In this document: piece after piece, positions 30,828 to 33,790 of the stretch
Position numbering within the stretch: the first letter of the stretch is position 1
How the letters are laid out: every line of letters starts with the position of its first letter
NCBI GenBank assembly: GCA_022796195.1
Contig: JAAWIE010000016.1
Location: forward strand, 1 to 33,790
Length of the DNA: 33,790 nucleotides
Reading direction: 5' to 3'
Origin: Lawsonibacter sp.
Lineage (GTDB): Bacteria; Bacillota; Clostridia; Oscillospirales; Oscillospiraceae
Program-made: the position numbers and the translations under genes
Notes under the pieces: model-generated
What the model saw: the letters and a program-made list of their open reading frames with translations, nothing else
What the model was told of the DNA's origin: nothing
Databases searched by the model: none

Positions 30828-32819
30828 ATGAACATCCAAATGAAGCGCATATACCGTTTTTCTGTGTTTTTTCTGGCAGTTTTTCTGCTATGTTCCATTT
30901 TACCCGCTCTGGCGGCTTCCCAAAGCTTCCGCACAACGGTGCTCTTTACCCACGACCTCCACTCCCACTTCCTGCCCCAGGAGGACGGAGAGGGGGGGGA
31001 GTCAGGGGGATACGCCCGGCTGAAAACGGTTCTGGACCGGGAGCGGGCCAGCCACCCCAATGCCCTGACGCTGGATGGAGGAGACTTCTCTATCGGTTCG
31101 CTGATTCAGACCCTTTACACCAGTCAGGGGGCGGAATTGCGGACGATGGGGGCGCTGGGCTATGATGCCGCCACGGTGGGAAACCACGAATTTGACCACA
31201 CCGGGACAGGATTTGCCGAAATGCTGAATGCGGTGTCAGTCAGCGGGGACAAAGCTCCCGCCCTTCTGATGGCGAACTACAAGCCTGCGGCAGATCACCC
31301 CGATAAACTGGATATCCAGCGGGCCATGGCCGCCTATGGTGTGCAGGACTATATGATTTTGGAACGAGGCGGAATTACCTATGGTATCTTTGGATTGATG
31401 GGGGTGGACTCCGACTCCTGTGCGCCGTCTTCCGGGTTTAGCCTAGGCGATATGGCGGAAAATGCTCAGCGGTGCGTGGACGCACTGAAAGCGGAGGGCG
31501 CTCAATTCATTATCTGTCTGTCCCACGCGGGGACCAATGAGAAAAAGAAGCTGTCGGAGGACGAACTGCTGGCGGAAAAGGTCAGCGGGATCGATTTGAT
31601 TGTCTCTGGACACACCCATACCACCCTGCCTGAACCGATTGAGGTCAATGGCGCCTATATTGTCTCCGCTGGACCGTACTGCGAGAATTTGGGTTCCATT
31701 ACCATCCAGTGGAAGGCGGATGGCTCCAAAACGCTGACCGATTACCGGTTAATTCCAATTGACGAAACTTTGCCGGAAGATGAGGATATTACTCTGATGG
31801 TAGAACGTTGGAAAGGGCTGGTAGGGGGGAGCTACTTGGGCCGGTACGGCTTGAGCTACGACGAAGTCCTTACCCGGACGGGTTTTGACCTATCTACCCC
31901 GAAAGCAGGAGTGCAGGAGGGCAATGCACTGGGCGAATTGATCGCTGATTCATTTCTTTGGGCTGTGGAACATCTGGAAGCGGACAGCCCAGATGGACCA
32001 ACTGTGACCGTCACTGCGGATGGGGTGCTGAGAGCGTCCCTGCCAGCGGGAGAAATTACTACGTCAATGGCTTTCGATGTGCTGTCTATGGGGGTTGGGA
32101 GCGATGGAACCTCCGGTTTTCCTCTGGTGGGGGTGTACCTTACTGGTAAGGAACTGAAAGCTGCCGCCGAGGTGGATGCCTCTGTAACCCCGCTCATGCC
32201 TGCCGCTCAACTGTATATGGCGGGGATAGAGTATTCCTTCAATACCCATCGGATGTTCTTTAACCGGGTAACGGATATTCAGCTTGTACGAGAGGAGCAG
32301 CGGACAGAACCTGCGCCTGTTGTGGGTGGGGAAGAGCCGAATGGAGAGTATGGCTATACGGTTACTCAGACCGACCGGAGCTACAGTGAACTAAACGATG
32401 CTCAACTCTACCGGGTCGTTACCGGAATGTACTCCGCCCAGATGCTGGGCACAGTGAAGTCGAAGTCTATGGGATTGCTGTCCCTAGAGCCCAAGATGGC
32501 CGATGGGACCCCCGTTACCAATTTTGAGGCGTGTATTCTCCGGGATGAGAATGGCAATGAGATTAAGGAGTGGTACGCCTTGGCGGCTTACCTCCAGAGT
32601 TTTGGGGAGGAGGGGCTTCCCTACCGGTATGCGAAGCCCGACGGACGGAAGAACGTCAGCCGGAGCTGGAATCCTATTGAGCTGCTGAAAAGCCCCAGTT
32701 GGATTACACTGGTGGCGCTGGTAGTTCTGATCGCGGTTCTTGCGCTGACAGCGTTTGCAGTCCGCTGGGTCCACTACGCTCGAAAACGCCGCCGCTATGG
32801 AAAAGGAACCCGATGGTAA
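30828..32819 (+). CDS. Membrane-anchored metallophosphatase/5'-nucleotidase
   Basis: The 663-residue protein has a signal peptide (about 1-30, FSVFFLAVFLLCSILPALAA). A calcineurin-like domain carries DLH (43-45), GGD (84-86), GNHE (118-121), CLSHAG and GHTH (261-264). A 5'-nucleotidase C-terminal domain starts near GNALGELIADSF. A C-terminal transmembrane helix (about 622-650) then ends in a basic tail ARKRRRYGKGTRW. It would hydrolyse nucleotides or related phosphoesters outside the cell, to release nucleosides and phosphate, while tethered to the membrane. I chose the ATG at 30828 rather than upstream in-frame starts, which overlap ansA and would bury the signal peptide. The ribosome site is weak (GAAGGG). 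Confidence 0.9.
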   Translation: MNIQMKRIYRFSVFFLAVFLLCSILPALAASQSFRTTVLFTHDLHSHFLPQEDGEGGESGGYARLKTVLDRERASHPNALTLDGGDFSIGSLIQTLYTSQGAELRTMGALGYDAATVGNHEFDHTGTGFAEMLNAVSVSGDKAPALLMANYKPAADHPDKLDIQRAMAAYGVQDYMILERGGITYGIFGLMGVDSDSCAPSSGFSLGDMAENAQRCVDALKAEGAQFIICLSHAGTNEKKKLSEDELLAEKVSGIDLIVSGHTHTTLPEPIEVNGAYIVSAGPYCENLGSITIQWKADGSKTLTDYRLIPIDETLPEDEDITLMVERWKGLVGGSYLGRYGLSYDEVLTRTGFDLSTPKAGVQEGNALGELIADSFLWAVEHLEADSPDGPTVTVTADGVLRASLPAGEITTSMAFDVLSMGVGSDGTSGFPLVGVYLTGKELKAAAEVDASVTPLMPAAQLYMAGIEYSFNTHRMFFNRVTDIQLVREEQRTEPAPVVGGEEPNGEYGYTVTQTDRSYSELNDAQLYRVVTGMYSAQMLGTVKSKSMGLLSLEPKMADGTPVTNFEACILRDENGNEIKEWYALAAYLQSFGEEGLPYRYAKPDGRKNVSRSWNPIELLKSPSWITLVALVVLIAVLALTAFAVRWVHYARKRRRYGKGTRW

Positions 32820-32896
32820 ATTTATGGTCTGTGCGGCTTTGCCGCTGGCTATATACAGCGATGGAAAAAGGAAGAACTCTGACAGGAGGAGAAACA

Positions 32897-33745
32897 GTGA
32901 AGAAGTATGAAATTGCGAAGAAGAAGGTGCTGACGCCGGAAATCAGCCAGATTTCGGTGTATGCACCGCTGGTGGCCGCAAAGGCCAAGGCGGGCCAGTT
33001 CATTATCCTGCGGGTGGATGAAGAGGGAGAGCGGATCCCACTGACCATCTCCAGCGCGGTGGACGGTCTGGTTACCGTAATTTATCAGAAAATCGGCGGT
33101 ACGACCATGGCTTTGGACCAGCTGAACGAGGGCGACTGCCTCCAGGACTTTGTGGGTCCCTTGGGTTTGCCCACTGAGGTGGAGAATGTTGGCCGCGTGG
33201 CCGTTCTGGGCGGAGGACTGGGCTGTGCCATTGCCCTGCCTGTGGCTCGGGCTTTGCATCAGGCCGGAAATCAGGTGGACCTAATCGGAGGCTTCAAGAC
33301 CAAGGATATTGTCATTTTGGAAGAAGAGATGGGGCAGGCCAGCACTGACCTGCATATCTGCACGGACGACGGCACTTATGGCTATCACGGCTTTGTCACC
33401 GGAAAGCTGGAGGAGCTGATTAACAGCGGCGTAAAATTTAACCGCGTTTTTGCCATCGGTCCTTTGCTGATGATGAAGTTTGCCTGTAAACTTACAGAAA
33501 AGTACAACATTCCCACCACCGTGAGTATGAACCCCATTATGATCGACGGCACAGGAATGTGCGGCTGCTGCCGCCTCACGGTGGACGGCGAGGTGAAGTT
33601 TGCCTGTGTGGACGGTCCTGACTTCGACGGACACAAGGTTGACTTTGATGAGGTGATTGCCCGCAACGCGACCTATAAAGAACATGAAGCGCAGGCGAAA
33701 GAGAAGCACCTCTGCCGCCTGGGAGGAGGTGCCATGAATGGCTAA
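32897..33745 (+). CDS. Ferredoxin:NADP oxidoreductase-type small subunit (NfnA/SudB-like, FAD and [2Fe-2S])
   Basis: The 282-residue protein resembles PyrK/SudB/NfnA: a FAD-binding barrel (ERIPLTISS, about 45-53), an NAD(P)-binding region with AVLGGGLGCAIALPVA, and a C-terminal cysteine cluster (C222, C224, C225, C237) for a [2Fe-2S] cluster. The next gene begins like a GltA-type large subunit, so the two form an Nfn-type electron-bifurcating NADH/NADPH:ferredoxin enzyme or a sulfide dehydrogenase. The start is a GTG at 32897 with AGGAGGAG; a longer in-frame frame from 32699 overlaps the nucleotidase and is not used. Which reaction it catalyses is inference. Confidence 0.9.
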   Translation: MKKYEIAKKKVLTPEISQISVYAPLVAAKAKAGQFIILRVDEEGERIPLTISSAVDGLVTVIYQKIGGTTMALDQLNEGDCLQDFVGPLGLPTEVENVGRVAVLGGGLGCAIALPVARALHQAGNQVDLIGGFKTKDIVILEEEMGQASTDLHICTDDGTYGYHGFVTGKLEELINSGVKFNRVFAIGPLLMMKFACKLTEKYNIPTTVSMNPIMIDGTGMCGCCRLTVDGEVKFACVDGPDFDGHKVDFDEVIARNATYKEHEAQAKEKHLCRLGGGAMNG

Positions 33746-33790
33746 TATGCAGATGGAAAAGACCCCCATGCCGGAGCAGGAGGCCAATGT
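33738..33790 (+). CDS. NADPH-dependent glutamate synthase-like/NfnB large subunit, partial (cut by window edge)
   Basis: Only 17 residues are visible (MANMQMEKTPMPEQEAN). The ATG at 33738 lies behind GGAGGAGG inside the end of the NfnA-like gene and overlaps its stop by eight bases, so the two are translationally coupled. The identification comes from the partner and from the MPEQE start seen in GltA/NfnB-type proteins; the body lies outside the window. Confidence 0.6.
   Translation, partial: MANMQMEKTPMPEQEAN

Noticed and set aside
32699-32896. N-terminal extension of the NfnA-like protein
   Set aside because: It overlaps the nucleotidase gene, and a clear AGGAGGAG site precedes the GTG at 32897.

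Overview
The window looks like chromosome from a fairly GC-rich Firmicute, most likely a gut Oscillospiraceae/Ruminococcaceae-type anaerobe (Flavonifractor/Oscillibacter-like). This is inference from gene content: EcfA1/EcfA2, a YlxM-Ffh-S16-KhpA-RimM cluster, a DivIVA-like protein, a YmfF/YmfH-type M16 pair with Lgt, a PucR/CdaR-type regulator and an Nfn-type flavoprotein pair. Strong AGGAGG ribosome sites, GTG starts and hairpin terminators fit too. There are no tRNA or rRNA genes, insertion sequences, phage genes or CRISPR arrays. It reads as ordinary core chromosome with a few less common pieces.

Layout. 1-2326 (minus): the ATPase genes of an ECF vitamin transporter (ecfA1, then ecfA2 cut by the window edge), preceded by a class I methyltransferase gene with its own promoter and terminator. 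2415-3334: a DivIVA-like coiled-coil gene whose -10 box lies inside a perfect dyad, then two terminator-like hairpins, the second inside a repeat-like element. 3457-6366 (plus): a 58-residue ribbon-helix-helix protein translationally coupled to ComF, then an MreB/Mbl-type gene with its own promoter and an MscS channel. 6376-8874: a DUF4830-type protein (minus), an RsuA-family pseudouridine synthase and a CdaR-type regulator. 8925-12125 (plus): ftsE, ftsX, a 33-residue single-membrane-span protein and a coiled-coil/M23 hydrolase, a complete division or wall-hydrolase activation unit. 12128-16106 (minus): ylxM, ffh, rpsP, khpA and rimM, ending in an AI-2E transporter gene where trmD and rplS would often be found.

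16321-23466 (plus) is one 2,381-codon gene for a membrane enzyme with the architecture of cyclic beta-1,2-glucan synthase: a glycosyltransferase, a glycoamylase-like domain and a GH94 phosphorylase domain. It faces a small methyltransferase gene with one base between the two stop codons. 24200-28755 (plus) is a tight ymfF-ymfH-lgt-folD operon with a clear promoter and terminator. 28792 to the right edge holds rfbA, an asparaginase, a membrane-anchored 5'-nucleotidase and the start of an nfnA-nfnB (SudB/GltA-like) pair.

The items most worth a second look are the small membrane protein between ftsX and the M23 gene with triple AGTTACAA repeats at the ftsE promoter, the dyads at the DivIVA-like and ylxM promoters, the RHH-ComF-MreB-MscS arrangement, and the giant glucan synthase. 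I saw no clear defence, mobile or secretion system, and nothing I can confidently call a wholly new system.
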